Shown here: in pieces, positions 1 to 8,062 of the stretch
Layout: the number at the start of each line of letters is the position of its first letter
How positions within the stretch are numbered: the first letter of the stretch is position 1
NCBI GenBank assembly: GCA_023400235.1
Contig: JAEXFI010000008.1
Location: 62,001 to 126,000, forward strand
Direction of reading: 5' to 3'
Source: Bacillota bacterium
GTDB lineage: Bacteria > Bacillota > Clostridia > Acetivibrionales > DSM-1351
DNA: 64,000 nt
Position numbers and translations under genes: made by a program
The notes under the pieces: generated by a model
Databases searched by the model: none
What the model saw: only the letters and a program-made list of their open reading frames with translations
What the model was told of the DNA's origin: nothing

Positions 1-1782
1 GGAGGAACCTTCCTGAAGCTGAACGAGCTGCTGCCTGAAAATCAATTGTTTGATTTCATTGCCAGGTGGAATGTGGAATACTTATCAGGCGGTATGGCAA
101 AGCATAAGGACCCCAACGACAAAAACTATGCAAAGCCTTCTCCTGCCGGATATACCATGATAAATGGCTGGGGCTCTGCCCGCTACAACACGGCGGCGCA
201 ATTATCGGCACTGGTTTACATGAAAAACCATCCTGATAGGACCGATTTTGGCGCATGGGCCAAGAACCAGATGGAATACCTTATGGGACGTAACCCCATG
301 GGATATTCCTACATAGTGGGCTATGGCTACGAGAAGGGCCTGCCGTCTGTAAAGCATCCCCACCACAGGGCTGCACATGGTTCAAAAACCAACAGCATGA
401 ATGATCCTGTGGAGCACAGGCATATTTTGTGGGGAGCACTGGCAGGAGGACCTGATGCAACTGATTATCACATAGATTCTACCACCGAGTATGCCTATAA
501 TGAAGTTGCTGTTGACTATAACGCAGCTTTTGTAGGCGCTTGCGCCGGCTTGTTCAAGTACTACGGTCAGGGCCAGCAGCCAATAACAAATTTTCCTCCC
601 AAGGAGGCCAGAACAGACGATTACTATTGCGAGGCCAGAGTGGAAAGGGAAACTAAAGACAGTACGCAGATTGTTCTGAGGGTTCACAATGAATCCAGTC
701 AGCCCCCTCATTATGAAACAGGGCTTATGGTCAAATATTTCTTTAATATTGATGAGCTTATGAAAAACGGACAGGGCATAGATGATGTCATATTTGCCGT
801 TGAATATGACGAGCAGATTTCCATGCAGCAGGAACCAATAACCTTCAGAGGCCCATTTAAATGGGATGATGCAGGAACATATTATTATGAATTTGATTGG
901 AGCGGCAGGAAAATATACGGTGACAGGGAACTGCAAATCTCCTTCAGGGCAAAGCAGGATTCAAGTTACCTGACCCACTGGGATTCATCCAATGACTATA
1001 GCCGGAAGAATGTAACGGGAACCTATGCAGTAACCAAAAACGTACCTGTATATCTGGACGGGGTGTTGGTTTACGGTGAGGAGGCTCCAAAGCTTGAGCC
1101 CCAGGATCCCGGTGAAAATCCCGAAACCTCCCCTGCAGCTATAGGCGTAACCTATAAATGCGGTGCAATTGATCCTGCAAAAAATGCCATAAGGGCTACA
1201 ATAAACATAAAGAATACCGGCAGCGTACCGGTGAATCTTTCTGATATAAAGGTCCGCTACTGGTTTACCAGGGATGGCAACAGTGATAATTCCTTTACCT
1301 GTGAGTATGCGGTTTGCGGAGCCGAAAAGGTTATGGGAAAAATCAACAGCATCAGCAATCCGGTTACAGGAGCTGACAGCTATTGTGAGATATCCTTTGC
1401 AGACAGTGCCGGCAAGCTTGCTCCCGGGGCCAGTACAGGAAATATGCCCTTCAGGATAGATAGCACTGCCGCCTATGATCAGACAAATGACTACTCCTAT
1501 AACTCCAAGATGGCAAACGAGCTAGGAGACAATACGAAGCTTTCAGCTTATGTGAAGGGTGAGCTGAAATATGGAACCGAGCCTGTAACAACCGGCTTCC
1601 TGGCTGGTGATGTGGACGGCAGCGGTACCATTGATGCAATAGACTATGCCCTTTTAAAGAATTACATGCTTGGCGGAACACAGTTGGATGCGGAGGCGCT
1701 TACCCGTGCAGATGCAAATAAGGACGGGGCGGTAAATGTAATTGACCTTGCGGTTATAAAAAAGTATCTTTTAGGTCAATAA
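1..1782 (+). CDS. Cellulosomal GH9 cellulase, GH9-CBM3c-CBM3-dockerin (5' end outside window)
   Basis: The frame is open from base 1 without a start, so the 5' part lies upstream; a TTG at 46 is internal. About 195 residues of the GH9 (alpha/alpha)6 domain remain, including HPHHR and the NEVAVDYNA block that carries the family's catalytic acid. Next comes a CBM3c-like module (roughly codons 205-365), a Pro-rich linker, a second CBM3 (about 380-525), and a C-terminal type I dockerin with two calcium-loop repeats (GDVDGSGTIDAIDYALLK and DANKDGAVNVIDLAVIKK). By family knowledge this is a secreted endoglucanase, possibly processive, that docks onto a scaffoldin cohesin. CBM3c usually feeds the chain to the catalytic cleft, while the second CBM3 may bind crystalline cellulose. 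Carrying both plus a dockerin is a larger architecture than the GH9-CBM3c-dockerin enzyme at 25659. A strong terminator follows. Family assignment is firm; exact activity is inferred. Confidence 0.95.
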   Translation, partial: GGTFLKLNELLPENQLFDFIARWNVEYLSGGMAKHKDPNDKNYAKPSPAGYTMINGWGSARYNTAAQLSALVYMKNHPDRTDFGAWAKNQMEYLMGRNPMGYSYIVGYGYEKGLPSVKHPHHRAAHGSKTNSMNDPVEHRHILWGALAGGPDATDYHIDSTTEYAYNEVAVDYNAAFVGACAGLFKYYGQGQQPITNFPPKEARTDDYYCEARVERETKDSTQIVLRVHNESSQPPHYETGLMVKYFFNIDELMKNGQGIDDVIFAVEYDEQISMQQEPITFRGPFKWDDAGTYYYEFDWSGRKIYGDRELQISFRAKQDSSYLTHWDSSNDYSRKNVTGTYAVTKNVPVYLDGVLVYGEEAPKLEPQDPGENPETSPAAIGVTYKCGAIDPAKNAIRATINIKNTGSVPVNLSDIKVRYWFTRDGNSDNSFTCEYAVCGAEKVMGKINSISNPVTGADSYCEISFADSAGKLAPGASTGNMPFRIDSTAAYDQTNDYSYNSKMANELGDNTKLSAYVKGELKYGTEPVTTGFLAGDVDGSGTIDAIDYALLKNYMLGGTQLDAEALTRADANKDGAVNVIDLAVIKKYLLGQ

Positions 1783-1866
1783 TAGTTACCATTCCACAAG
1801 TAAGATTCTAAATTTACAAGCCTATGTGCTTGTTGTCAATTGAAGTCATAGGCTTTTGCAGAGCTT

Positions 1867-1912
1867 AAAAATCCAGCTTGTCTTATTATTTAAGATAAGC
1901 TGGATTTTTTTG
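1867..1912 (+). terminator. Rho-independent terminator after GH9 gene
   Basis: A 15-pair stem (ATCCAGCTT-G-TCTTA against TAAGA-T-AAGCTGGAT, one G-T wobble) has a 5-base loop and is followed by seven T. It lies 85 bases after the GH9 stop codon. Confidence 0.9.
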
Positions 1913-2027
1913 TGAAATTGCCAGTCTTATAAGCCTAATGCAATTAATGCGATATTTCGACTAAATTTAAATAAATATTACAAAATATTATGGTCATTAT
2001 TGCAGAAAATAATTATAATCTTAATAG

Positions 2028-2106
2028 CAGATACTTCAAACATCATATATTTCAAACATTATATATACTTCTGACATTATATATACTTCAGACATAATAG
2101 TTACTT
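2028..2106 (+). repeat. Degenerate short tandem repeat, period about 17 bp
   Basis: Within the 364-base gap between the GH9 and GH115 genes, a unit resembling ATACTTC(A/T)GACATTAT recurs about four to five times with drift. The rest of the gap is AT-rich. It holds the GH9 terminator and presumably the GH115 promoter, though I could not fix a convincing -35/-10 pair. Confidence 0.6.
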
Positions 2107-2146
2107 CCAGCAAGAAGGTTAAGATAAACCGAAGGAGGACGTTCAA

Positions 2147-5008
2147 TTGAAGGCGTTTACAGAGATGAAACTTTCGCTTGTGGCAGCAGGTGAAGCCGCT
2201 GCCATATTTATAGATCCTCAGGCAGAGGATTACGCAGGCTTAAGGAGGGTGGCAGATTCCTTTGCAGAGGATATAAAGCTGGTCACCGGCATAAAACCGG
2301 CAATAGCAGCAGTAGCAGGTATGCTCAGGGGAACAGTGATAATAGCCGGAACCGTGGGAAATAATCCTCTTATTGACGGATTGGTTCAAAAGGGCCGGTT
2401 GGATGTTTCCGAGATAGAAAACAAAAGGGAATGCTTCAAAGTACAGGTGGTTGAAAAGCCTTTGCCTGAAGTGGACAAGGCAGTTGTAGTTGCCGGAAGC
2501 GATAAAAGGGGAACTATTTACGGTATTTATCATATATCAGAACTGGCTGGAATCAGCCCCTGGGTCTATTGGGGAGATGTCCTGCCCGAGAGGCGGAAGG
2601 AGCTGCTTTTCTCAGAAGAGGAGCTGAGTATTATTTCAAGGGAACCGTCCGTAAGATACCGGGGCTTCTTTCTCAATGATGAGTGGCCGTCTCTTGGAAC
2701 CTGGGTTACAGGCACCTTTGGAGACTTTAATGAGGAATTCTATGATAAGGTATTCCAGCTTATATTGAGATTGAAGGGTAATTTTCTGTGGCCAGCCATG
2801 TGGAGTGCGGTTTTCAGTGAAAACGGCAAGAGCAGTCCTCTTGCCAACGCAAGACTGGCCCATGAATATGGCATTGTTATGGGCACCTCTCATCATGAGC
2901 CTATGTTCCGGGCCGGCGAAGAGTGGAAGAATATAAACGGGCAGTATGGGAGCAAGGAGGACTGGGATTTTTCAACCAATGAAGAGGCCATAACCAGGTT
3001 CTGGGAAGACGGTCTGATCCGTAACAATGAGTTTGAAAGCCTGATTACAATTGGCATGAGGGGAGAGCAGGACTCTGCTCTGAAGGGGTCCTTAAAGAAG
3101 AATATAGAACTGCTGAAAAAAATAATAAAAACACAAAAGAGCCTTCTTAAAAAGCATGGACTGGAGGAGGCTCCACAGGTGCTTACAATATATAAAGAGG
3201 TGGAAAAATACTGGTATGGCTCGGACGCCGCAGAAGGGCTCAGATATTGGGACGTGCTGGACGATGTAACTATCCTGCTGGCGGATGACAACTTTGCAAA
3301 TGTCCGGACTCTGCCGGCTGAAAATGAACGCTGCCGCAAGTCGGGCTGGGGCATGTACTATCATTTTGATTATCACGGCGGCCCCCGCTCCTATGAATGG
3401 GTTAACACTACTCCCCTTGAAAAGGTATGGGAACAAATGTCCATGGCCTATGATTATGGAGTAAGAGATATATGGGTTGTGAACGTAGGAGATTTAAAGC
3501 CAATGGAATTTCCCGTTTCTTATTTTCTGGACCTGGCCTATGATTTTGAAACCTGGGGGAAAAATGGACTGAATAAGACCAGGGAATATACTAAAATGTG
3601 GGTTGAAAAACAGTTTGGAAAAGCCCTGGGGAACACAGCTATAGACGGTATTTCAGATATACTGGAAGACTATACAAAAATGAACGGCGCAAGAAAGCCC
3701 GAGGTGACCTATCAGGATACCTACAGCTGTATAAACCATAATGAGGCAAAGAGGGTTTTGGAAATGGCAGCGGACCTGGATAACCGGGCAAATCAATATA
3801 ATGAGCTGGTTCCTTACAATCTCAGGGCTGCCTATTATCAATTGGTCCATTACTCTGCAGCGGCATCTGCCAATATAGTAAAAATGCAGGTTTATGCAGG
3901 TCTTAATAATTTGTACTACAAGCGCAGGAGTGTGCTGGCAAACCATTTCGCCGATCTGGTGCAGGAATGCATGGAGGCGGACAGCAATATGCAAAAGTAT
4001 TACAATGAAGATATGTCCGGCGGAAAGTGGAAGGGCATGATGAGTTCGCCTCATATAGGCTATACCCAGTGGAGTCCAGAAGGCTGGAAGTATCCCACGG
4101 TCAAAAGGATCACGCCCAAAAAAAGCAGCCATATGATTGTTGACGCAGAGGGCAGTGAGCCTGGCTATAGCTCGGGCTGCTGTGAACTTCCGGTATTTTC
4201 AAACCTGCGGAAGGAGAGCCGTTCTGTTACAGTCAGCAATGGGGGAAGTGAGGCGTTCGAATACCTGGTTGAAACTGATGCTGCTTGGATCAAGGTTGAC
4301 AATAAGGCTGGAATAGTAGCACTGGGACAGACAATAGCCGTAACCGTTGACTGGGAAAAGGTTGTGGCTTCCACTCAGGGTGTTCTCACCATTTCCGGTG
4401 CAGGAAAAAGCGTACAGGTGAAAGTAGTGGCCGAAGTCACAGACACTGACGGCTTGCAGCCTATGACATTTGTTGAGACACAGGGCGTAGTCTCCATTGA
4501 AGCGGAGCATACCGCACACAGGTGTGAAAAATCGGGAGTGGAGTGGAAGACACTTGAAAATTATGGCCGCACCTTGTCGTCAGTCAAGATGTTCCCCTCA
4601 ACCGTGTCTTTTGCGTCACCGGAAGACGCGCCCTACCTGGAATATAAAATAAAAGTGGACAGGACTTCGGAATATATATTAACAACCTACACAGCTCCCA
4701 CTAATAATCTGTATGAAAAAAGCAGATTAAGGTACGCTGTTGCCTTTGACGGAGAAACTGCTGCGGTGTCAGATGCACTGCCACCGGAATTTATGGCAGG
4801 CAGCTATGTAAATCATATCTGGTGCGATGCGGTGCTGGATAATATTCATATGACCAGTACCACCCACAAGCTGGACAAGGGAGTACACACCCTCCGTTTT
4901 TACGGCTTGGATGCGGGGCTGGTTCTGCAAAAGCTGGTGTTATCACGGGAAGAGCTTCCCAAGTCTTATTTCGGGCCTTGTGAGAGTTATTATGTGGGGA
5001 GAAGCTAG
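2147..5008 (+). CDS. GH115 xylan alpha-1,2-glucuronidase, intracellular
   Basis: This is a 953-residue protein of the usual GH115 length. The start is TTG at 2147, supported by AAGGAGG at 2132-2138 with 8-base spacing. Family blocks are visible: RGFFLNDEWPSLGTW near residue 167, the LKGNFLWPAMW block, MGTSHHEPM, GMRGEQD, and YYHFDYHGGPRSYEW near 400, followed by a long beta-rich C-terminal region. GH115 enzymes remove (4-O-methyl)glucuronic acid from xylan or xylo-oligosaccharides, including internal branches. No signal peptide or dockerin is present, so it probably acts in the cytoplasm on imported glucuronoxylo-oligosaccharides released by secreted xylanases such as the GH30 enzyme encoded at 28708-30300. 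It has its own terminator, shared with the convergent gene. Family assignment is firm; substrate is inferred from family. Confidence 0.92.
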   Translation: MKAFTEMKLSLVAAGEAAAIFIDPQAEDYAGLRRVADSFAEDIKLVTGIKPAIAAVAGMLRGTVIIAGTVGNNPLIDGLVQKGRLDVSEIENKRECFKVQVVEKPLPEVDKAVVVAGSDKRGTIYGIYHISELAGISPWVYWGDVLPERRKELLFSEEELSIISREPSVRYRGFFLNDEWPSLGTWVTGTFGDFNEEFYDKVFQLILRLKGNFLWPAMWSAVFSENGKSSPLANARLAHEYGIVMGTSHHEPMFRAGEEWKNINGQYGSKEDWDFSTNEEAITRFWEDGLIRNNEFESLITIGMRGEQDSALKGSLKKNIELLKKIIKTQKSLLKKHGLEEAPQVLTIYKEVEKYWYGSDAAEGLRYWDVLDDVTILLADDNFANVRTLPAENERCRKSGWGMYYHFDYHGGPRSYEWVNTTPLEKVWEQMSMAYDYGVRDIWVVNVGDLKPMEFPVSYFLDLAYDFETWGKNGLNKTREYTKMWVEKQFGKALGNTAIDGISDILEDYTKMNGARKPEVTYQDTYSCINHNEAKRVLEMAADLDNRANQYNELVPYNLRAAYYQLVHYSAAASANIVKMQVYAGLNNLYYKRRSVLANHFADLVQECMEADSNMQKYYNEDMSGGKWKGMMSSPHIGYTQWSPEGWKYPTVKRITPKKSSHMIVDAEGSEPGYSSGCCELPVFSNLRKESRSVTVSNGGSEAFEYLVETDAAWIKVDNKAGIVALGQTIAVTVDWEKVVASTQGVLTISGAGKSVQVKVVAEVTDTDGLQPMTFVETQGVVSIEAEHTAHRCEKSGVEWKTLENYGRTLSSVKMFPSTVSFASPEDAPYLEYKIKVDRTSEYILTTYTAPTNNLYEKSRLRYAVAFDGETAAVSDALPPEFMAGSYVNHIWCDAVLDNIHMTSTTHKLDKGVHTLRFYGLDAGLVLQKLVLSREELPKSYFGPCESYYVGRS

Positions 5009-5109
5009 AATAGTTTTCTCATAGCAGGATTCTATGGAAGTATGGAAGAAGGCTTGGGAAGCGTGAATTTTAAGTCTTTTATCCAGGGATAAAGCTTTGG
5101 TCTGCAATA

Positions 5110-5138
5110 TAAAATCCGGCAGTAAAATGCCGGATTTC
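5110..5138. terminator. Bidirectional hairpin between convergent genes
   Basis: A perfect 10-pair stem AAATCCGGCA / TGCCGGATTT with a 6-base loop lies between the GH115 stop and the stop of the minus-strand regulator. A/T-rich flanks on both sides suit termination in both directions. Confidence 0.8.
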
Positions 5139-5151
5139 CAATTTTCAACAA

Positions 5152-6114
5152 TCACGTTTCTGCAACTATTTTACCACAATCTGTCAAGTCATAACCGTTA
5201 ATACCATGCATTTCCATTTTAAAATCCTCCGATTTCATTATATCCAAAATTGCCTGGTAAACGGGCTGCCCGATATGATTTTTCTTTATGACCAAATCGT
5301 AGTATTCCTTATGTGCAGGTATGAAATCAATCTGGCGTATTTTCAAAAACGGAAGGTCCAGACCAACAGCCATATCCGCATTTCCTTTTGCGATGGCACC
5401 AGCGAGACCCCTTGCAGAAGTGGATTCGTTTTCATATCCCTTTATTTTATCGGTGGGAATGTCCAGCTTTTTCAGATACTCATCCAGAAGTATCCGTGAA
5501 CCGCTGCCGGGCTCGCGGTTAATTATACTGATATTCTTTCTGCCCAGGTCTTCAAAACCTGAAATTTTCAGGGGGTTTCCCTTCAGGACATAGATGCCCT
5601 GCATACGGGCAGCCAGGCGTATGATTACAGCTGGAATACCAGGGAGCATTCTTTCCACATAGGGGGTGTTATATTGGTTGGTCTTGCCATCCCATATATG
5701 AGCGGCTGCAACATTCACTTGCCCACGATATAATGCATATAGGGCGTTATAACTGCTCTCGTAGGATCTGAGGGCCGGAACTCCTCTGGGATGCCTTGCC
5801 AGATGACGGCAAAGTATATCGAGCAAGGAGTCTTGTCCGCAAATAGTAAAGAACTCTCTTCGGTCATCCTTACTTGAAGTCATATCAGCTTCTGTTGTCA
5901 TTTCAGGCTGGGCCTGATAATGACTGTCGCTCTTATTGGTTTTTATACTTTTGCTTTTGTTTTTGTATTCTTCAACATCAAGCAGATCAACCCTGACTTT
6001 GTTTCCAACTCTATATCCGTTTAAATCTTTCCTCTTTATTAATTCATAAACAGTGTATTTGGATATTTTTAAAATTTCTGCAACCTCTTGGGGTGTTAGG
6101 GATTTATTCTCCAA
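5152..6114 (-). CDS. HTH plus periplasmic-binding-like domain regulator (molybdate/tungstate type)
   Basis: The N-terminal part is an excisionase/MerR-type helix-turn-helix (LTPQEVAEILKISKYTVYEL, then GNKVRVDLLDVEEYKN). A Ser/Lys/Thr-rich linker leads to a C-terminal domain of about 200 residues that resembles type II substrate-binding proteins (AAAHIWDGKTNQYNTPYV, SIINREPGSGSRILLDEYL, DMAVGLDLPFLKI). Such one-component regulators are linked to molybdate/tungstate metabolism in clostridia, and the next upstream gene is a molbindin, which supports an oxyanion-sensing role; the ligand is not proved. The open frame extends to an ATG at 6207, but those extra 31 residues are Phe/Tyr/Asn-rich and look like untranslated leader. 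AGGAAGG at 6123-6129 sits 8 bases before TTG 6114, giving 320 residues; GTG at 6123 is the alternative. Confidence 0.8.
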   Translation of the reverse strand: MENKSLTPQEVAEILKISKYTVYELIKRKDLNGYRVGNKVRVDLLDVEEYKNKSKSIKTNKSDSHYQAQPEMTTEADMTSSKDDRREFFTICGQDSLLDILCRHLARHPRGVPALRSYESSYNALYALYRGQVNVAAAHIWDGKTNQYNTPYVERMLPGIPAVIIRLAARMQGIYVLKGNPLKISGFEDLGRKNISIINREPGSGSRILLDEYLKKLDIPTDKIKGYENESTSARGLAGAIAKGNADMAVGLDLPFLKIRQIDFIPAHKEYYDLVIKKNHIGQPVYQAILDIMKSEDFKMEMHGINGYDLTDCGKIVAET

Positions 6115-6335
6115 ATCATCCACCTTCCTAACTGAAAAGTTTATATAAATGTTATAAAGCTGATAGAAAAACGATTGAAAACTTACAAAAAACCAATAAA
6201 AATCCATATAGATTATAACATTCTATATTAACTTGTTCAATATAGATGAAAGATATAAAGATACATGTGGGTACTCACAAGACTCTAAGATATATTTGGG
6301 TTTATAGGTCTGCTTATGTTTGAAATACGTATAAC

Positions 6336-6378
6336 AAACAGGCCCGGCACATTATCTGCCACAAGGCCTGTTGTGACT
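6336..6378 (-). terminator. Probable terminator of molbindin gene
   Basis: Inverted repeat ACAGGCC / GGCCTGT with a further partly paired interior (about 40 bases overall) just after the molbindin stop. The T-tract on the minus strand is poor, so the call is moderate. Confidence 0.5.
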
Positions 6379-6400
6379 AACGCAAGGAAATTCCTTCGTC

Positions 6401-6820
6401 TTATTCTACAGCTATCATGACCGAAGTGGATTTGATGACGGCCTTTGCTTTTACCCCTGCCGCCAGGCCAAGTTCCTTGACCGCAGATATTGAAATGGTT
6501 GAAGATATGACACTGCCGGTACTGGTTTTCAAGGTGACAATTGCGTTTACCGCACCGTCCTCCACCGACAGTATCTCTCCTGGCAGCTGGTTTCTGGCAC
6601 TGATTTTTAAATCTCCCGCACCTATCATAACCTCAGTGGACTTGATAACAGCTATGGCTTCCCTGCCTTCCTCAAGCTCAAGCTCCTTTACGGCAGACAT
6701 GGATATTGTAGCGGAAATTACTTCATTCCCGCTGGTTTTCAGCACAACAACAGCATTTACAGCACCTTCCTGAATGCTCTCGATTTTTCCCTTAATCTGA
6801 TTTCTTGCACTTATAATCAT
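6401..6820 (-). CDS. Molbindin-like protein with two Mop/TOBE domains
   Basis: The protein has 139 residues made of two tandem copies of the about 68-residue Mop (TOBE) fold. Each starts with ISARNQ (L/I)KG or LPGE and contains GAVNA(V/I)VxLKT, SxTISxSAVKELxLxxG and (K/A)AVIKSTxVMI. Mop domains bind molybdate or tungstate oxyanions in cytoplasmic storage or homeostasis proteins, usually as oligomers. It reads in the same direction as, and upstream of, the HTH/substrate-binding regulator gene. The two likely form a molybdate/tungstate sensing and buffering module. No modABC or wtp/tup transporter is seen in the window. Fold assignment is strong; preference for Mo or W cannot be read. Confidence 0.9.
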   Translation of the reverse strand: MIISARNQIKGKIESIQEGAVNAVVVLKTSGNEVISATISMSAVKELELEEGREAIAVIKSTEVMIGAGDLKISARNQLPGEILSVEDGAVNAIVTLKTSTGSVISSTISISAVKELGLAAGVKAKAVIKSTSVMIAVE

Positions 6821-6949
6821 TATAAGCTCCCTTCTGACCCTTTATTCTGAGTTACAAATTTCTATTAATATGTAAAATAATAGCATAAGGCTGAAATAAG
6901 GTCTAGTGGTCTCCAGCATATAAATTTGTTATTAAACTTTATTAACCGA

Positions 6950-7290
6950 TGGTTAAATTAACCTGTTGTGCTAATTGAGAATGTGATAACAAGAGGAGAA
7001 TGCTATTCACTCCCGGACAAGCTTCAAATAAATGCTTGTATATAACGCTTTTGCGAAATTGTAATACCTTTCGTCATGCCATTTTAGCCGTCGCAGCAAC
7101 TCGGCCATCCAGGCCTCGGATGCAGCTTAAATTGACGTCCTGTCAATTTAACTGCATAAGCAGCATGCCCAAAGCCTACAATTTCAGCAAAAGCTTTTAA
7201 TCATACTGCGCATTTCCTTAAAGTCGTCCTCATGTGAATTACAAACTTGCCTCTTAATGGCTTTATTAGCAACGGGCTAAGTTAATATAA
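6950..7290 (+). repeat. Palindromic dispersed repeat, copy A (MITE-like or decayed gene fragment)
   Basis: The ends are imperfect inverted repeats: TTAAATTAACCTGTTGTGCTAAT near 6953 and, reversed, TTAACTTAGCCCGTTGCTAAT near 7285. A second inverted pair lies inside (7040-7080 against 7165-7198), and a near-perfect hairpin (TTAAATTGAC / GTCAATTTAA) sits at 7127-7151. Blocks 7018-7080 and 7206-7289 match, in reverse complement, the sequence at 45940-46092; the first block differs at only about four of 62 positions. Copy A carries about 125 extra bases between the two blocks. No convincing intact gene is present, though several minus-strand stretches look like decayed coding sequence. Confidence 0.7.
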
Positions 7291-7390
7291 ATTCAGCATT
7301 TTGTCAACCGATTCAGCAGAATAAACAAAAAATTTATATTAATTCCAGCAAAATTCTATTAAAAAATCTAAATACCAAAATTTTATAACA

Positions 7391-7419
7391 TTGACTTTAT
7401 TTTACAGTTTATGTATAAT
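7391..7419 (+). promoter_or_regulatory. Sigma-A-type promoter of the aromatic locus
   Basis: TTGACT at 7391-7396, a 17-base spacer and a perfect TATAAT at 7414-7419. A transcript would start near 7426, 25 bases before the ATG at 7451. This also excludes the upstream in-frame TTG as the start of the first gene. Confidence 0.8.
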
Positions 7420-7450
7420 GACTTCAAAAGCTGCAAAAGAGGTAATATAT

Positions 7451-8032
7451 ATGAATATTCTGGTATTAATCGGGTCATCGAGAAAGAATGGAAACTCAGC
7501 TAATATTTTTGAATATATGAAACAGCATGAGCTAAGCAGTAAGTATTCAATTGAAGGTGTGTATATCAGTGACTATAATATTGAAAACTGTAAATCATGC
7601 TATGGCTGCAATCAGGGTGGCTGCGTCATAGAGGATGACATGTCCATTATTGTGGAAAAAATGATAAACGCCGATGCAATCATCTATTTACCGGTTGTTT
7701 ATGCTTTCTCAACAAATTCAACTATGCAGGTGTTTCTTGAAAGGTGCGGTTTCGGCTATCTTAGGGTTCAGGGAAGGCCGTTGAGAAACAAGCTGGCAAA
7801 TGTCATCGTGGTAGGAAGACGATATGCTCATTTAAATGTCATCTCTCAAATTTTTATGAACATTTATCTTAATGAAATGATTATTCTTGGCAGCGGGTTT
7901 CCTCTAGTAGTAATGTGCGACGGTGATTTTCCCGGAGATGCAATGCTTGATGAGGAAGGGAAAAATTCAATAGACAGGTGTATAACAAGAATGGTGGAGT
8001 TTTATTATGAGAAGAGGGAAGTAGTCGTCTAG
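7451..8032 (+). CDS. NAD(P)H-dependent FMN reductase / iron-sulfur flavoprotein family
   Basis: 193 residues with a flavodoxin-like fold: MNILVLIGSSRKNGNSANI is the FMN phosphate-binding start. A compact Cys cluster NCKSCYGCNQGGC near residue 50 gives CX2CX2CX4C, the pattern of iron-sulfur flavoproteins that bind a 4Fe-4S cluster. A second FMN-contact block DAIIYLPVVYAFSTN is visible. These proteins transfer electrons between reduced ferredoxin or NAD(P)H and flavin in anaerobes. It is the first gene of the aromatic locus and lies 30 bases before the amidotransferase/synthase gene, so a reductive role in that pathway is likely but inferred. Start ATG at 7451 follows AAGAGG and lies downstream of the promoter. 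Confidence 0.85.
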   Translation: MNILVLIGSSRKNGNSANIFEYMKQHELSSKYSIEGVYISDYNIENCKSCYGCNQGGCVIEDDMSIIVEKMINADAIIYLPVVYAFSTNSTMQVFLERCGFGYLRVQGRPLRNKLANVIVVGRRYAHLNVISQIFMNIYLNEMIILGSGFPLVVMCDGDFPGDAMLDEEGKNSIDRCITRMVEFYYEKREVVV

Positions 8033-8062
8033 AGTAATTACAGCAGAAGGAGTGGCACGAAT

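Noticed and set aside
7000..7200. 66-codon plus-strand frame
   Set aside because: Lies within palindromic repeat copy A and reads opposite to the coding-like phases of that repeat.
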